Assembly (NCBI RefSeq): GCF_000717175.1
Contig: NZ_JNYD01000003.1
Coordinates: 558,001-622,000 of the forward strand
DNA length: 64,000 bases
From: Pseudonocardia autotrophica
Lineage (GTDB): Bacteria > Actinomycetota > Actinomycetes > Mycobacteriales > Pseudonocardiaceae
Direction: 5' to 3'
In this document: positions 24,184 to 32,795 of the stretch, piece after piece
How the letters are laid out: every line of letters starts with the position of its first letter
Numbering within the stretch: position 1 is the first letter of the stretch
Translations under genes and position numbers: made by a program
Notes under the pieces: model-generated
Told to the model about the DNA's origin: nothing
What the model saw: the letters and a program-made list of their open reading frames with translations, nothing else
Database searches by the model: none

Positions 24184-24256
24184 CTAGAACGTTATAGCGA
24201 CGAGTATGCGGTCGGGGAAGCGCGGCAGTCAACGGCTTCGCGCTATAACGTTCTAG
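24184..24256. promoter_or_regulatory. Twin LacI-type operators in the divergent promoter
   Basis: CTAGAACGTTATAGCG (24184-24199) and CGCTATAACGTTCTAG (24241-24256) are perfect reverse complements, 57 bp apart start to start. Each is a near-palindrome centred on AACGTT, the CG-centred form usual for LacI-family operators. They lie between the dehydrogenase start (24146) and the regulator start (24280), so the regulator probably controls both directions, possibly by looping. Confidence 0.8.
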
Positions 24257-24279
24257 AACGATGGGGCTAGACTCGCGGC

Positions 24280-25341
24280 ATGACGGAGGAGTTGCCGGTC
24301 CGCGGTCGACGTACGACGCTCGCCGACGTCGCGGCCCGCGCGGGGGTGTCCGTGCCGCTCGTCTCGATCGTCATGCGGGACGCACCGGGAGCGAGCGCGG
24401 CGACGCGCGAGCGGGTGCGGAAGGCCGCCGAGGAGCTGGGCTACCGCCCGGACAGCCGGGCGCGGATGCTGCGGCGCAGCCGGACCCGGCTGATCGGCGT
24501 CGTGTTCGGGGTGCAGCACCCGTTCCACGGCGACCTCGTCAGCGGCCTCTACACCGCCGCGGACGCCGCGGACTACGAACTCGCCCTCAGTGCCGTCACC
24601 CCGGGCCGGGACGAACGCCGCGCCGTCGCGAGCCTGCTGCAGGACCGCTGCGAGGCCCTGATCCTCCTCGGCCCCGCCCTGCCGACGTCCGAGCTGGCCG
24701 ATCTCGCCGCCCGGATGCCGGTGATCGTGGTGGCCCGCCCGGTCCGCAACCGCGCGGTCGACGTCGTGCGCACCGACGACGCCGCCGGGCTCCACCTCGC
24801 CGTCGACCACCTCGTCGACCTCGGACACACCCGGATCGCGCACGTCGACGGTGGACGCGCCCCGGGCGCTGCCGAGCGACGACGGGGCTACCGCGAAGCC
24901 CTCGACCACCACGGGCTTGCCGACCAGGCCCTGATCGTGCCCGGGGGCCTCACGGAGGACGACGGGGCGGCCGCCGCTCGCGAGCTGATCGCCGCGCGCC
25001 CCACGGCAGTCACGGTGTTCAACGACCGCTGCGCCACGGGCGTCCTCGACGTCCTGCGGCGTGAGGGGGTGGCGGTCCCCGGCGACATGTCCGTGGTCGG
25101 GTTCGACGACAGCAGCCTGGCCCGCCTGTCCCACGTCGCGCTCACCACCGTCGCCCAGGACGCCGGGCGGATCACCGCCCTCGCGGTCGCCCGGGCCGTT
25201 GCCCGCCTCGACGGCGATGCCGCGGCGGACGAGCGCGAACAGGTCATCCCGCCCCACCTCGTCGTCCGCAGCACCACGGCGGCGCCGCGCGCCGACCTGG
25301 CTGCAGCTCCGGCCCGTCGGGTCCGGACCTCCTCCGCCTGA
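24280..25341 (+). CDS. LacI-family transcriptional repressor
   Basis: A 353-residue regulator with the helix-turn-helix TTLADVAARAGVSVPLVSIVMRD (12-34), hinge RVRKAAEELGYRPDSRARMLR, and a periplasmic-binding-protein-like sensor domain (IGVVFGVQHPFHGDLVSGLYTAA... GFDDSSLARLSHVALTTVAQD). It probably senses the substrate of the adjacent isomerase/dehydrogenase operon and is autoregulated through the twin operators. Its stop directly abuts the stop of the convergent SRPBCC gene at 25341/25342. Confidence 0.9.
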   Translation: MTEELPVRGRRTTLADVAARAGVSVPLVSIVMRDAPGASAATRERVRKAAEELGYRPDSRARMLRRSRTRLIGVVFGVQHPFHGDLVSGLYTAADAADYELALSAVTPGRDERRAVASLLQDRCEALILLGPALPTSELADLAARMPVIVVARPVRNRAVDVVRTDDAAGLHLAVDHLVDLGHTRIAHVDGGRAPGAAERRRGYREALDHHGLADQALIVPGGLTEDDGAAAARELIAARPTAVTVFNDRCATGVLDVLRREGVAVPGDMSVVGFDDSSLARLSHVALTTVAQDAGRITALAVARAVARLDGDAAADEREQVIPPHLVVRSTTAAPRADLAAAPARRVRTSSA

Positions 25342-25836
25342 TCACGTCGACGGCTCCGCGGACGTCCGCGCGGCGAGCTCGGCCAGGTGCTGCAGCGAGG
25401 TGGTCAGGTGCTCCGGGCCGAACGGCGGGAAGTGGAGGTACTCCCGGATGAACTGCGGCACTGCCGACCAGTCGTAGGTGAGCGTGACCTCGGTCTCGGA
25501 CGGCCCGAGCGGCACCAGGTCGTAGCGCCAGGTCCAGCCGCCGAACTCGAGGTGGCCGTCGTCCTTCTCCTGTCCGGGCAGCCAGCCGATGGCGCGCGGC
25601 GGGTCGCAGACCCGGACCTCGTTGGCCATCTCGTAGTGGCCGTCCGGATGGTTGGGGTGGTACATGCCGATCCGGAAGACCTGCCCCACCTCCGTCAGCG
25701 GCGCCCGGTCGACGGCCTCCCGGACCCAGCCGGTGCCGTCGATCGCGGGATGGGTCGTCGGGTCCGCCAGCACCGCGAACACCCTCGCGACGGGCTCGGC
25801 GACAGTCAGGGTGGCGCTCACGTTCTCCTCGGCCAC
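25342..25836 (-). CDS. SRPBCC (START-like) family protein
   Basis: A 164-residue helix-grip protein (VSATLTVAEPVARVFAVLADPTTHPAIDGTGWVREA... RWLPGQ-type strand GWLPGQEKDDGHLEFGGWTWRYDLVPLGPSETEVTLTYDWS) of the polyketide-cyclase/SRPBCC superfamily, which binds hydrophobic ligands. I place the start at GTG 25836 with GAGGAG upstream. The gene is convergent with the LacI gene and upstream of nothing obvious. Ligand unknown; an aromatic-pathway role is only suggested by position. Confidence 0.75.
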   Translation of the reverse strand: MAEENVSATLTVAEPVARVFAVLADPTTHPAIDGTGWVREAVDRAPLTEVGQVFRIGMYHPNHPDGHYEMANEVRVCDPPRAIGWLPGQEKDDGHLEFGGWTWRYDLVPLGPSETEVTLTYDWSAVPQFIREYLHFPPFGPEHLTTSLQHLAELAARTSAEPST

Positions 25837-25997
25837 GGGGCACGCTCCTCGTCGTCTCGTCCCGGGCCTCCCGCGGCGCGGAGGGCCCACCCTGCAGACG
25901 GCGTGGCGGGGCGGAACTCATCGCCGTGCCAGGACGGCGGTCGACGGCACCGGCTCCTGGCCGGGCCGGTTCACCGATCCCTGACGGAGCGGAGCCG

Positions 25998-26303
25998 CTA
26001 CTCCTCGCCGCGGGAGTCGACCACCACCTCGTGCCAGGTGATCCGGCTGTCGCCCTCCTGCAGCCCCTCCATCCGCGTGCGGGTCTCGGCGAACGCGTCG
26101 TCCTCGTGCCAGGCCTGCCAGTCCGCCCGGCTCTGCCAGGTCCCGACGACGACGCGCGTGTTCTGCCCGTCCAGCGGGATGAGCAGCTGCCCGCCCACCC
26201 AGCCCGACCGCCCGCGGGCGGCCGTGAGCCGGTCGCGCATCGCGGCGTCCCACTCGGGCTCGGAACCACGTTTCAGCGTGATCTCGGTGATGACCGTCAT
26301 CAT
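25998..26303 (-). CDS. Antibiotic biosynthesis monooxygenase (ABM)-fold protein
   Basis: A 101-residue protein of the dimeric alpha/beta-barrel type (MMTVITEITLKRGSEPEWDAAMRDRLTAA... NTRVVVGTWQSRADWQAWHEDDAFAETR). Such small proteins oxidise quinols or act as heme-degrading or stress proteins. The start is ATG 26303 (or ATG 26300) behind GGGAGGGAG. It is co-directional with the LysR gene upstream, 65 bp after that stop, and lies beside the aromatic gene cluster. Confidence 0.75.
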   Translation of the reverse strand: MMTVITEITLKRGSEPEWDAAMRDRLTAARGRSGWVGGQLLIPLDGQNTRVVVGTWQSRADWQAWHEDDAFAETRTRMEGLQEGDSRITWHEVVVDSRGEE

Positions 26304-26368
26304 GTCGGCGACTCCCTCCCCGGAGATGCCCGTGGGTTCCCGGCGGGCCGGACCTCCATTCCCGCCCG

Positions 26369-27334
26369 TCACCAGTGCGCGGCGCCGAGGCCGTGCCGGG
26401 CGTGGGCGGGGCCGAGGACGTCGGGCTCCGGGGTGGACAGGGCGGTGCGGAGGAACCGCCGGAGGACGGGGGAGTCCTCGTCGGGCCGCCAGCACACCGC
26501 GGTCTCGACCACGGGGGTGTGCTGCCGCGGGGGTCGCGCGACCAGCCCGCCCCACACCATCGACGTGTACTGCGCGGGCAGGAGCGTGACGCCCGCCCCC
26601 GCCTCGACCAGCGCCATCGCCTGCACGATCGACCCGGCCTCGACCAGGCCGTGACCGCCGTCCGCCTCGGCGACCGCCCAGGCCGCCCGGACGTGCGCCG
26701 CGAACCCCTCGCCCGTCGCCTCGGCGACCACCACGCGTGCCCCGCGCACGAGCGACAGGTCGACCCGGTCGCCACCTGCCTCCGGATGCGTGTCGGGCAG
26801 CACCGCGACGAGCGGCTCGCGGGCCACGACCGCCACCTCCAGCCCCCGCGACCGGGCGCGCGGGTGCCGGGTCCGGCCCGGCTCACCGGGGGCGAGGTGG
26901 AGGAGCCCGGCGTGGGCGTCGCGCCGGTGGACCCGCTCGACGACGTCGGCGTCCGTGGCCTCGGTGACGGTCAGGTCGACGCCGCCGCCGAGCGCCGCCC
27001 CGCCGGCGAGGTGCGGCAGCAGCCGGGGTGACACCGTGTGCCCGACGACGACGCCGAACCGGCCGCGCGTGCCGAGCCCGACCGTCCGGACCTCCTCGGC
27101 CGCGGCGGACACGTCGGCGAGGACCCGGTGGGCGCGTTCGGCGAGCACCCGCCCGGCGGCGGTGAGGTCCACGCCGCGCCCGTGCCGGACCAGCAGCTCC
27201 ACGCCGAGCTCGCGCTCCAGGGACCGCAACCGGACGGTCAGCGGGGGCTGTGTCATGTGCAGCCGGGCGGCGGCCCGGCTGATCGAGCCCTCCTCGGCGA
27301 CGGCGACGACGCACTCCAACGCCCGCAGATCCAT
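26369..27334 (-). CDS. LysR-family transcriptional regulator
   Basis: A 321-residue regulator starting at ATG 27334 (MDLRALECVVAVAEEGSISRAAARLHMTQPPLTVRLRSLERELGVELLVRHGRGVDLT). It has a complete N-terminal winged helix and a C-terminal substrate-binding domain. It is divergent from the FAD hydroxylase gene (start 27436), the classic arrangement for a LysR activator of an aromatic catabolic operon. A palindrome GTATGG-N12-CCATAC lies between the two starts. Confidence 0.88.
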   Translation of the reverse strand: MDLRALECVVAVAEEGSISRAAARLHMTQPPLTVRLRSLERELGVELLVRHGRGVDLTAAGRVLAERAHRVLADVSAAAEEVRTVGLGTRGRFGVVVGHTVSPRLLPHLAGGAALGGGVDLTVTEATDADVVERVHRRDAHAGLLHLAPGEPGRTRHPRARSRGLEVAVVAREPLVAVLPDTHPEAGGDRVDLSLVRGARVVVAEATGEGFAAHVRAAWAVAEADGGHGLVEAGSIVQAMALVEAGAGVTLLPAQYTSMVWGGLVARPPRQHTPVVETAVCWRPDEDSPVLRRFLRTALSTPEPDVLGPAHARHGLGAAHW

Positions 27335-27374
27335 AGGCGCAGCGTATAGCTGCTCCCCGGACTCGGTATTGGAC

Positions 27375-27398
27375 GTATGGCGGACCGCCTTCCCATAC
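27375..27398. promoter_or_regulatory. Candidate LysR-binding palindrome
   Basis: GTATGG (27375-27380) and CCATAC (27393-27398) form a perfect 6-bp inverted repeat with a 12-bp spacer in the 101-bp gap between the divergent LysR and hydroxylase starts. Spacing and AT-ending arms fit a LysR recognition site upstream of the hydroxylase operon. Not proven. Confidence 0.45.
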
Positions 27399-27435
27399 TC
27401 GGTCCGTCCCGGACGCACTTCAGAGACGAGGCGGC

Positions 27436-29193
27436 GTGAACGAGCAGACGGTCCTGACCACGGACGTACTGGTCATCGGCAGCGGACCGGCCGGGGCGTC
27501 GGCCGCGCTGTTCCTGGCCACCTACGGCGTCGACCACATCGTGATCACCAAGTACCGGTGGACGGCGAACACGCCGCGGGCCCACATCACCAACCAGCGG
27601 ACCGTCGAGATCCTGCGCGACATGGGGATCGAGGACGACGTCCGGGCGCAGGGCACACCGTCCGCGCTGATGGGCGACACGGTCTTCTGCACCAGCCTGG
27701 CCGGAGACGAGATCGGCCGGGTGCGGACGTGGGGGACGCACCCGGCCCGGCGTGCCGACTACACGCTGGCCAGCCCGTCGGACAACTGCGACCTGCCCCA
27801 GACGCTGCTGGAGCCGATCCTCATCGGGCACGCGGCGGAGCGGGGCAGCCGGATCCGGTTCGACACCGAGTACCTCGGCCTCGAGCAGGACGCCGACGGC
27901 GTGACGGTCACGGTCCGGGACCGGCTCTCCGGCCACACCTACCCGATCCGGGCGAGGTACGTGATCGGCGCCGACGGCGGCCGCAGCCAGGTGGCGCGCG
28001 ACGTCGGGCTGCCCTTCGAGGGGCAGATGGACATCGCCGGCAGTATGAACATCGTCTTCCACGCCGACCTGTCGCGGTACGTGGAGCACCGGCCGAGGGT
28101 CCTGTACTGGGTGCTGCAGCCGGGCTCGAACATCGGCGGCATCGGCATGGGTCTGGTCCGCATGGTCCGGCCGTGGGACGAGTGGCTGATCGTGTGGGGC
28201 TACGACATCGACCGGGCACCGCCGGAGGTCGACGACGCGATGGCCACGAAGATCGTCCACGACCTCGTCGGCGACGACACGATCCCGGTGACCATCCGCT
28301 CCACCTCGTTGTGGGGCAACAACAAGATGTACGCCACGCGCTACCGGGCCGGTCGGGTGTTCTGCGCCGGCGACGCCGTGCACCGGCACCCGCCGTCGAA
28401 CGGGCTGGGCTCCAACACCTCCGTCCAGGACTCCTACAACCTCGCGTGGAAGCTGGCGGCGGTGCTGTCGGGGAAGGCCGGCGAGGAGCTGCTCGACAGC
28501 TACGACGCCGAGCGCGCCCCGGTCGGGAAGCAGATCGTGCTGCGCGCCAACAAGTCCATCGAGCAGTTCGGGCCGATCTTCGACGCGCTGGGGTTCACCG
28601 ACTCCGACGACCCCGCGCAGCAGATCGCGAGCATGCGGGCCCGCGCCGCGGACACCCCGGAGGCCGCGGAGCAGCGGATCGCGCTCCGGAAGGCCCTCGA
28701 GCTCAAGGACTACGAGTTCAACGCGCACGGGGTGGAGCTCGGGCAGCGCTACCGCTCGGGCGCGGTGGTCGGCGACGGCACCCCGGAGCCGGAGTACGAG
28801 CGCGACCCGGAGCTGTACTACCACCCCACCACCTGGCCCGGCGCCCGCCTGCCGCACTGCTGGCTCGGCCGCGGCGGGCACAAGGTCAGCACCCACGACG
28901 TCACCGGCAAGGGCCGCTTCACCGTGCTCACCGGCATCTCGGGGCAGGCGTGGGTCGACGCCGCGGAGGCCGCGGCCCGGTCGTTGGGCATCGAGGTCGA
29001 CGCGCACGTGATCGGCCCGGGCCGGGAGTACACCGACGTCTACGACGACTGGGCGCGCCTGCGCGAGGTGTCCGAGTCCGGCTGCGTGCTCGTCCGGCCG
29101 GACGCGCACGTCGGCTGGCGGGCCCACGAGCTGCCCGCCGACCCGGAGCGGGAGCTCACCGCCACGCTGGCCGCGCTGCTGGCGCGGGCCTGA
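27436..29193 (+). CDS. FAD-dependent aromatic hydroxylase (TfdB / phenol-resorcinol hydroxylase-like)
   Basis: A 585-residue class A flavin monooxygenase. It has the FAD fingerprint VLVIGSGPAGASAALFLATYG (12-32), DG motif YVIGADGGRSQVAR (~175-188), the GD motif FCAGDAVHRHPPSNGLGSNTSVQDSYNLAWKLA (~313-345), and a C-terminal thioredoxin-like region. It resembles 2,4-dichlorophenol 6-monooxygenase. With the ring-cleavage fusion enzyme 12 bp downstream, the likely reaction is hydroxylation of a phenol or resorcinol to hydroxyquinol or a substituted catechol. It starts at GTG 27436. Confidence 0.85.
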   Translation: MNEQTVLTTDVLVIGSGPAGASAALFLATYGVDHIVITKYRWTANTPRAHITNQRTVEILRDMGIEDDVRAQGTPSALMGDTVFCTSLAGDEIGRVRTWGTHPARRADYTLASPSDNCDLPQTLLEPILIGHAAERGSRIRFDTEYLGLEQDADGVTVTVRDRLSGHTYPIRARYVIGADGGRSQVARDVGLPFEGQMDIAGSMNIVFHADLSRYVEHRPRVLYWVLQPGSNIGGIGMGLVRMVRPWDEWLIVWGYDIDRAPPEVDDAMATKIVHDLVGDDTIPVTIRSTSLWGNNKMYATRYRAGRVFCAGDAVHRHPPSNGLGSNTSVQDSYNLAWKLAAVLSGKAGEELLDSYDAERAPVGKQIVLRANKSIEQFGPIFDALGFTDSDDPAQQIASMRARAADTPEAAEQRIALRKALELKDYEFNAHGVELGQRYRSGAVVGDGTPEPEYERDPELYYHPTTWPGARLPHCWLGRGGHKVSTHDVTGKGRFTVLTGISGQAWVDAAEAAARSLGIEVDAHVIGPGREYTDVYDDWARLREVSESGCVLVRPDAHVGWRAHELPADPERELTATLAALLARA

Positions 29194-29204
29194 GGGGAAA
29201 CGTC

Positions 29205-31109
29205 ATGCCGGACTTCACCTACACCGCCCACCCGGCCCGGATCGTCTTCGGGTCCGGCACGCTCGAGCGGGTCGCCGACGAGGTGGGCCGCCTCGGCCGC
29301 TCGCGCGCCCTGGTCCTGGCCGGTGAGCACCTGCACGACGTCGCCGACCGCGTCGAGAAGATCCTCGGTCCGCTCGCGGCCGGCCGGTTCGACGGCGCTG
29401 CGATGCACACCCCGGTCGAGGTCACCGAGCAGGCGCTCGCGGTGCTGCGCGAGACCGGCGCGGACTGCGTGGTGGCGGTCGGCGGCGGCTCGACGACCGG
29501 GCTGGCCAAGGCGCTCGCCGTCCGGACCGGGGTGGACCAGGTCGTGCTGCCCACGACCTACGCCGGCTCCGAGGTCACGCCGGTCCTGGGCGAGACCGCG
29601 GAGGGGGTCAAGACCACCCGCACCGATCCGGCGATCCTGCCCGAGACGGTGATCTACGACGTCGAGCTGTCGGCCGGGCTGCCCCGCCCGCTCGCGGTGA
29701 CCAGCGCGGTCAACGCGCTCGCCCACGCCGTCGAGGCGCTCTATGCGCCCGACGCCAACCCGGTCGTCGACGGCATGGCGCTCGACGCCGTCCGTCACCT
29801 CGCCCGGGGGCTCCGCGGCCTCGACACCGACCCGGACGCCCGCGCCGACCTGCTGCGCGGCGCCTGGCTGGCCGGGACCTGCCTCGGCGCCGTCGGGATG
29901 GGCCTGCACCACAAGCTCTGCCACACCCTCGGCGGCAGCTTCGGGCTCCCGCACGCGCCGACGCACACCGTGGTGCTGCCGCACGCCATGGCCTACAACG
30001 CCGCGGCCGCACCCGAGGCCATGCGCCGGGTCGCCGAAGCGCTGGGCGCGGCCGATGCTCCCACCGCGGTGTTCGACCTGATCGTCGACGCGGGCGGGCC
30101 GACGTCGTTGCGCGAGCTGGGGCTCGCCGAGGCGGACCTCGAGCGGGCGGTCGAGCTCGCCGTCGCCAAGCCCTATCCGAACCCGGCCCCGCTGACCCGG
30201 GACGGGCTCGCCGGGCTGCTGCGCCGGGCGTGGGCGGGGGAGCGGCCGCCCGGCCCCACGATGATCGACGGCCTGACCGCGCAGGTCGTGGCCACGTTCG
30301 CGGGCACCGAGGACCCGCGGCTGCGCGCGCTGCTCACCGACCTGGTGCCGCGCCTGCACGCCTTCGCCGTGGCCAACGACCTCACCCAGGCCGAGTGGCA
30401 GCAGGGCATCGACTTCCTCACCCGCACGGGACAGGCCTGCACCGACACCCGGCAGGAGTTCGTGCTGCTCTCCGACACGCTCGGGCTGTCCAGCGTGGTC
30501 GACGTGCTGGACAACTCGCGCACGCCGGACACCACGCCGTCGGCCGTCCTCGGGCCCTTCTACGTGGAGGGGCCGCCCGAGCTGCCGCAGGGCGCGGACG
30601 TCTCCGCCGGCCTGCCGGGCACCCCGCTGTACGTGGACGTGACGGTCACGGACACGGAGGACCGGCCGGTGCCCGACGCCGTCGTCGACGTCTGGCAGTC
30701 GAACGAGGACGGGTTCTACGACGTCCAGCTGCCGGACCTGGACGGGCCGGTGCTGCGCGGGCGGCTGCGCACCGACGCGGAGGGCCGCCTGCGATTCCGG
30801 TCGATCCTGCCCTCGGAGTACCCCATCCCCGACGACGGCCCGGTCGGCGCGATGCTGCGGGCCGCCGGCCGGCACCCCTACCGGGCGCCGCACCTGCACT
30901 TCATGATCGACGCGCCGGGGCACCGGAGGCTGATCACGCAGCTCTTCGTGCGGGGCGGGAAGTACCTCGACTCCGATGCGGTGTTCGGCGTGAAGGAGGA
31001 CCTGATCGTCGACTTCGAACCCCGCACCAGCCCGACGCCCGACGGTGCCGCCGTGGAGGGGGAGTGGCGGGAGCTCTGCTACACCTTCCGGATCGCGGGG
31101 ACGGCCTGA
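29205..31109 (+). CDS. Fused maleylacetate reductase - hydroxyquinol 1,2-dioxygenase
   Basis: One 634-residue protein carries two consecutive pathway enzymes. Residues ~1-350 are an iron-alcohol-dehydrogenase-like maleylacetate reductase (IVFGSGTLERV, VAVGGGSTTGLAKA, VLPTTYAGSEVTPV, GLHHKLCHTLGGSFGLPHAPTH). Residues ~353-634 are an intradiol dioxygenase with its catechol-dioxygenase N-terminal helical domain and iron ligands Y453 (GPFYVEG), Y559, H563 and H565 (PYRAPHLHF). The dioxygenase opens hydroxyquinol to maleylacetate, and the reductase converts that to 3-oxoadipate. The start is ATG 29205 with GAGGGG upstream. No stop or frameshift lies at the junction, so the fusion is genuine in this sequence. 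Confidence 0.9.
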   Translation: MPDFTYTAHPARIVFGSGTLERVADEVGRLGRSRALVLAGEHLHDVADRVEKILGPLAAGRFDGAAMHTPVEVTEQALAVLRETGADCVVAVGGGSTTGLAKALAVRTGVDQVVLPTTYAGSEVTPVLGETAEGVKTTRTDPAILPETVIYDVELSAGLPRPLAVTSAVNALAHAVEALYAPDANPVVDGMALDAVRHLARGLRGLDTDPDARADLLRGAWLAGTCLGAVGMGLHHKLCHTLGGSFGLPHAPTHTVVLPHAMAYNAAAAPEAMRRVAEALGAADAPTAVFDLIVDAGGPTSLRELGLAEADLERAVELAVAKPYPNPAPLTRDGLAGLLRRAWAGERPPGPTMIDGLTAQVVATFAGTEDPRLRALLTDLVPRLHAFAVANDLTQAEWQQGIDFLTRTGQACTDTRQEFVLLSDTLGLSSVVDVLDNSRTPDTTPSAVLGPFYVEGPPELPQGADVSAGLPGTPLYVDVTVTDTEDRPVPDAVVDVWQSNEDGFYDVQLPDLDGPVLRGRLRTDAEGRLRFRSILPSEYPIPDDGPVGAMLRAAGRHPYRAPHLHFMIDAPGHRRLITQLFVRGGKYLDSDAVFGVKEDLIVDFEPRTSPTPDGAAVEGEWRELCYTFRIAGTA

Positions 31110-31115
31110 CCGGGC

Positions 31116-31571
31116 TCAGCCCGCAGCGCGGATCCGGGTGAGCACGGTCTCCGCGATGCCGGCGAGCGCGTCGACCTGGTCGGCGTCGAGCCCGTCGAAC
31201 ACGAGCTCCCGCACGGCCTCCACGTGCGCGGGGGCGGCGCCCTCGATCGCGCGCCGCCCCTCGGCGGTGAGGACGACGAAGGCGCCGCGGGCGTCGTCGG
31301 CGCACTCCCGCCGCGCGACCAGACCCCGCTTCTGCATGCGGGACAGGTGGTGGGAGAGCCGGCTCTTCTCCCAGCGCAGCGCCTCCGCCAGCTCCAGCAC
31401 CCGAACCTGCTCGCCGTCCCGGTCGGTCAGCGCGACGAGCACGTCGAAGTCGGCGTACGACAGCCCGGAGTCCGCCTGCAGCCGCCGGTGGAGCAGGGCC
31501 TGCAGCTGGGTCTGCATGGCGAGGTAGCCGCGCCACGCGCGCTGCTCCCGCTCGTCGAGCCATCGGGTCAT
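31116..31571 (-). CDS. MarR-family transcriptional regulator
   Basis: A 151-residue winged-helix regulator (MTRWLDEREQRAWRGYLAMQTQLQALLHRRLQ... VLELAEALRWEKSRLSHHLSRMQKRGLVARREC... VVLTAEGRRAIE). ATG 31571 is preferred over GTG 31580. It is divergent from the luciferase-like monooxygenase gene (start 31654), with two similar palindromic sites between them, and convergent with the fused dioxygenase gene. It probably represses the flavin pair and itself in response to a phenolic or oxidant ligand. Confidence 0.87.
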   Translation of the reverse strand: MTRWLDEREQRAWRGYLAMQTQLQALLHRRLQADSGLSYADFDVLVALTDRDGEQVRVLELAEALRWEKSRLSHHLSRMQKRGLVARRECADDARGAFVVLTAEGRRAIEGAAPAHVEAVRELVFDGLDADQVDALAGIAETVLTRIRAAG

Positions 31572-31592
31572 GGGGGCCACGGTACCGGAATA

Positions 31593-31637
31593 GTTGACAC
31601 GTCACCGGAGTTCGGAGAAGGTAGATGACACATCAAC
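31593..31637. promoter_or_regulatory. Two related MarR-type operator candidates
   Basis: GTTGACACGTCACC (31593-31606) and the reverse complement of GATGACACATCAAC (31624-31637) agree at 11 of 14 positions. Both contain a TGAC-N2-GTCA-like palindrome. They fill the gap between the MarR gene and the divergent CE1758-type gene, the expected place for a MarR operator. Confidence 0.6.
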
Positions 31638-31653
31638 CAACGAGGTGAGGGTC

Positions 31654-32793
31654 ATGCAGTTCGGAGTGTTCTCCGTCAGCGACGTCACGACCGACCCGAC
31701 GACCGGGCGCACGCCGTCCGAGGCGGAGCGGATCAAGGACGTCGTCACGATCGCGAAGAAGGCCGAGGAGGTGGGCCTTGACGTCTTCGCCCTGGGCGAG
31801 CACCACAACCCGCCCTTCTTCTCCTCGTCGCCGACCACGACCCTCGGCTACATCGCGGGGCGGACCGAGCGGCTGCAGCTCTCGACGGCCACCACGCTGA
31901 TCACCACGAACGACCCGGTGAAGATCGCCGAGGACTTCGCGATGCTGCAGCACCTGGCCGGCGGGCGCGTCGACCTCATGATGGGCCGCGGCAACACCGG
32001 CCCCGTCTACCCGTGGTTCGGCAAGGACATCCGGGACGGGATCCCGCTGGCCGTCGAGAACTACGCCCTGCTGCGCAAGCTGTGGGACTCCGACGTGGTC
32101 GACTGGGAGGGCCGGTTCCGCACCCCGCTGCGCGGCTTCACCTCGACCCCGCGCCCGCTCGACGGCGTCGCGCCGTTCGTGTGGCACGGCTCGATCCGCA
32201 GCCCGGAGATCGCGGAGCAGGCCGCCTACTACGGCGACGGCTTCTTCCACAACCACATCTTCTGGCCGGCCGAGCACACGAAGCGGATGGTCGAGTTCTA
32301 CCGCCGCCGCTTCGAGCACTACGGCCACGGCGCCGCCGACCAGGCGATCGTCGGGCTCGGCGGGCAGGTGTTCATGCGGAGGAACAGCCAGGACGCGGTG
32401 GACGAGTTCCGGCCGTACTTCGACAACGCCCCGGTCTACGGGCACGGGCCGTCGCTGGAGGACTTCAGCCGGGAGACCCCGCTGACCGTGGGCAGCCCGC
32501 AGCAGGTCATCGAGCGGACCCTCGGGTTCCGCGACTACGTCGGCGACTACCAGCGCCAGCTGTTCCTCGTCGACCACGCGGGCCTGCCGCTGAAGACCGT
32601 GCTCGAGCAGCTCGACATCCTCGGTGAGGAGGTCGTGCCGGTGCTGCGCAGGGAGTTCGCCGCGCTCAAGCCCGCGCACGTGCCCGACGCCCCGACCCAC
32701 GAGTCCCTCGTCGCCGCGCGCGGCGCGAAGGACTCGACCGTGTACGCCCCGGCGGACGACGTCACCGGGCAGGCCCGGGAGGAGGCGGCCTGA
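31654..32793 (+). CDS. CE1758-type FMN-dependent luciferase-like monooxygenase
   Basis: A 379-residue flavin-dependent monooxygenase of the bacterial luciferase superfamily (MQFGVFSVSDVTTDPTTGRTPSEAERIKDVVTIAKKAEEVGLDVFALGEHHNPPFFSSSPTTTLGYIA... LAGGRVDLMMGRGNTGPVYPWFG). The length and the N-terminal motif match the CE1758 family, which is encoded next to its own FMN reductase, exactly as here (2 bp gap). It starts at ATG 31654 with GAGGTGAGG. The substrate is unknown; it is probably controlled by the divergent MarR gene. Confidence 0.85.
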   Translation: MQFGVFSVSDVTTDPTTGRTPSEAERIKDVVTIAKKAEEVGLDVFALGEHHNPPFFSSSPTTTLGYIAGRTERLQLSTATTLITTNDPVKIAEDFAMLQHLAGGRVDLMMGRGNTGPVYPWFGKDIRDGIPLAVENYALLRKLWDSDVVDWEGRFRTPLRGFTSTPRPLDGVAPFVWHGSIRSPEIAEQAAYYGDGFFHNHIFWPAEHTKRMVEFYRRRFEHYGHGAADQAIVGLGGQVFMRRNSQDAVDEFRPYFDNAPVYGHGPSLEDFSRETPLTVGSPQQVIERTLGFRDYVGDYQRQLFLVDHAGLPLKTVLEQLDILGEEVVPVLRREFAALKPAHVPDAPTHESLVAARGAKDSTVYAPADDVTGQAREEAA

Positions 32794-32795
32794 TC

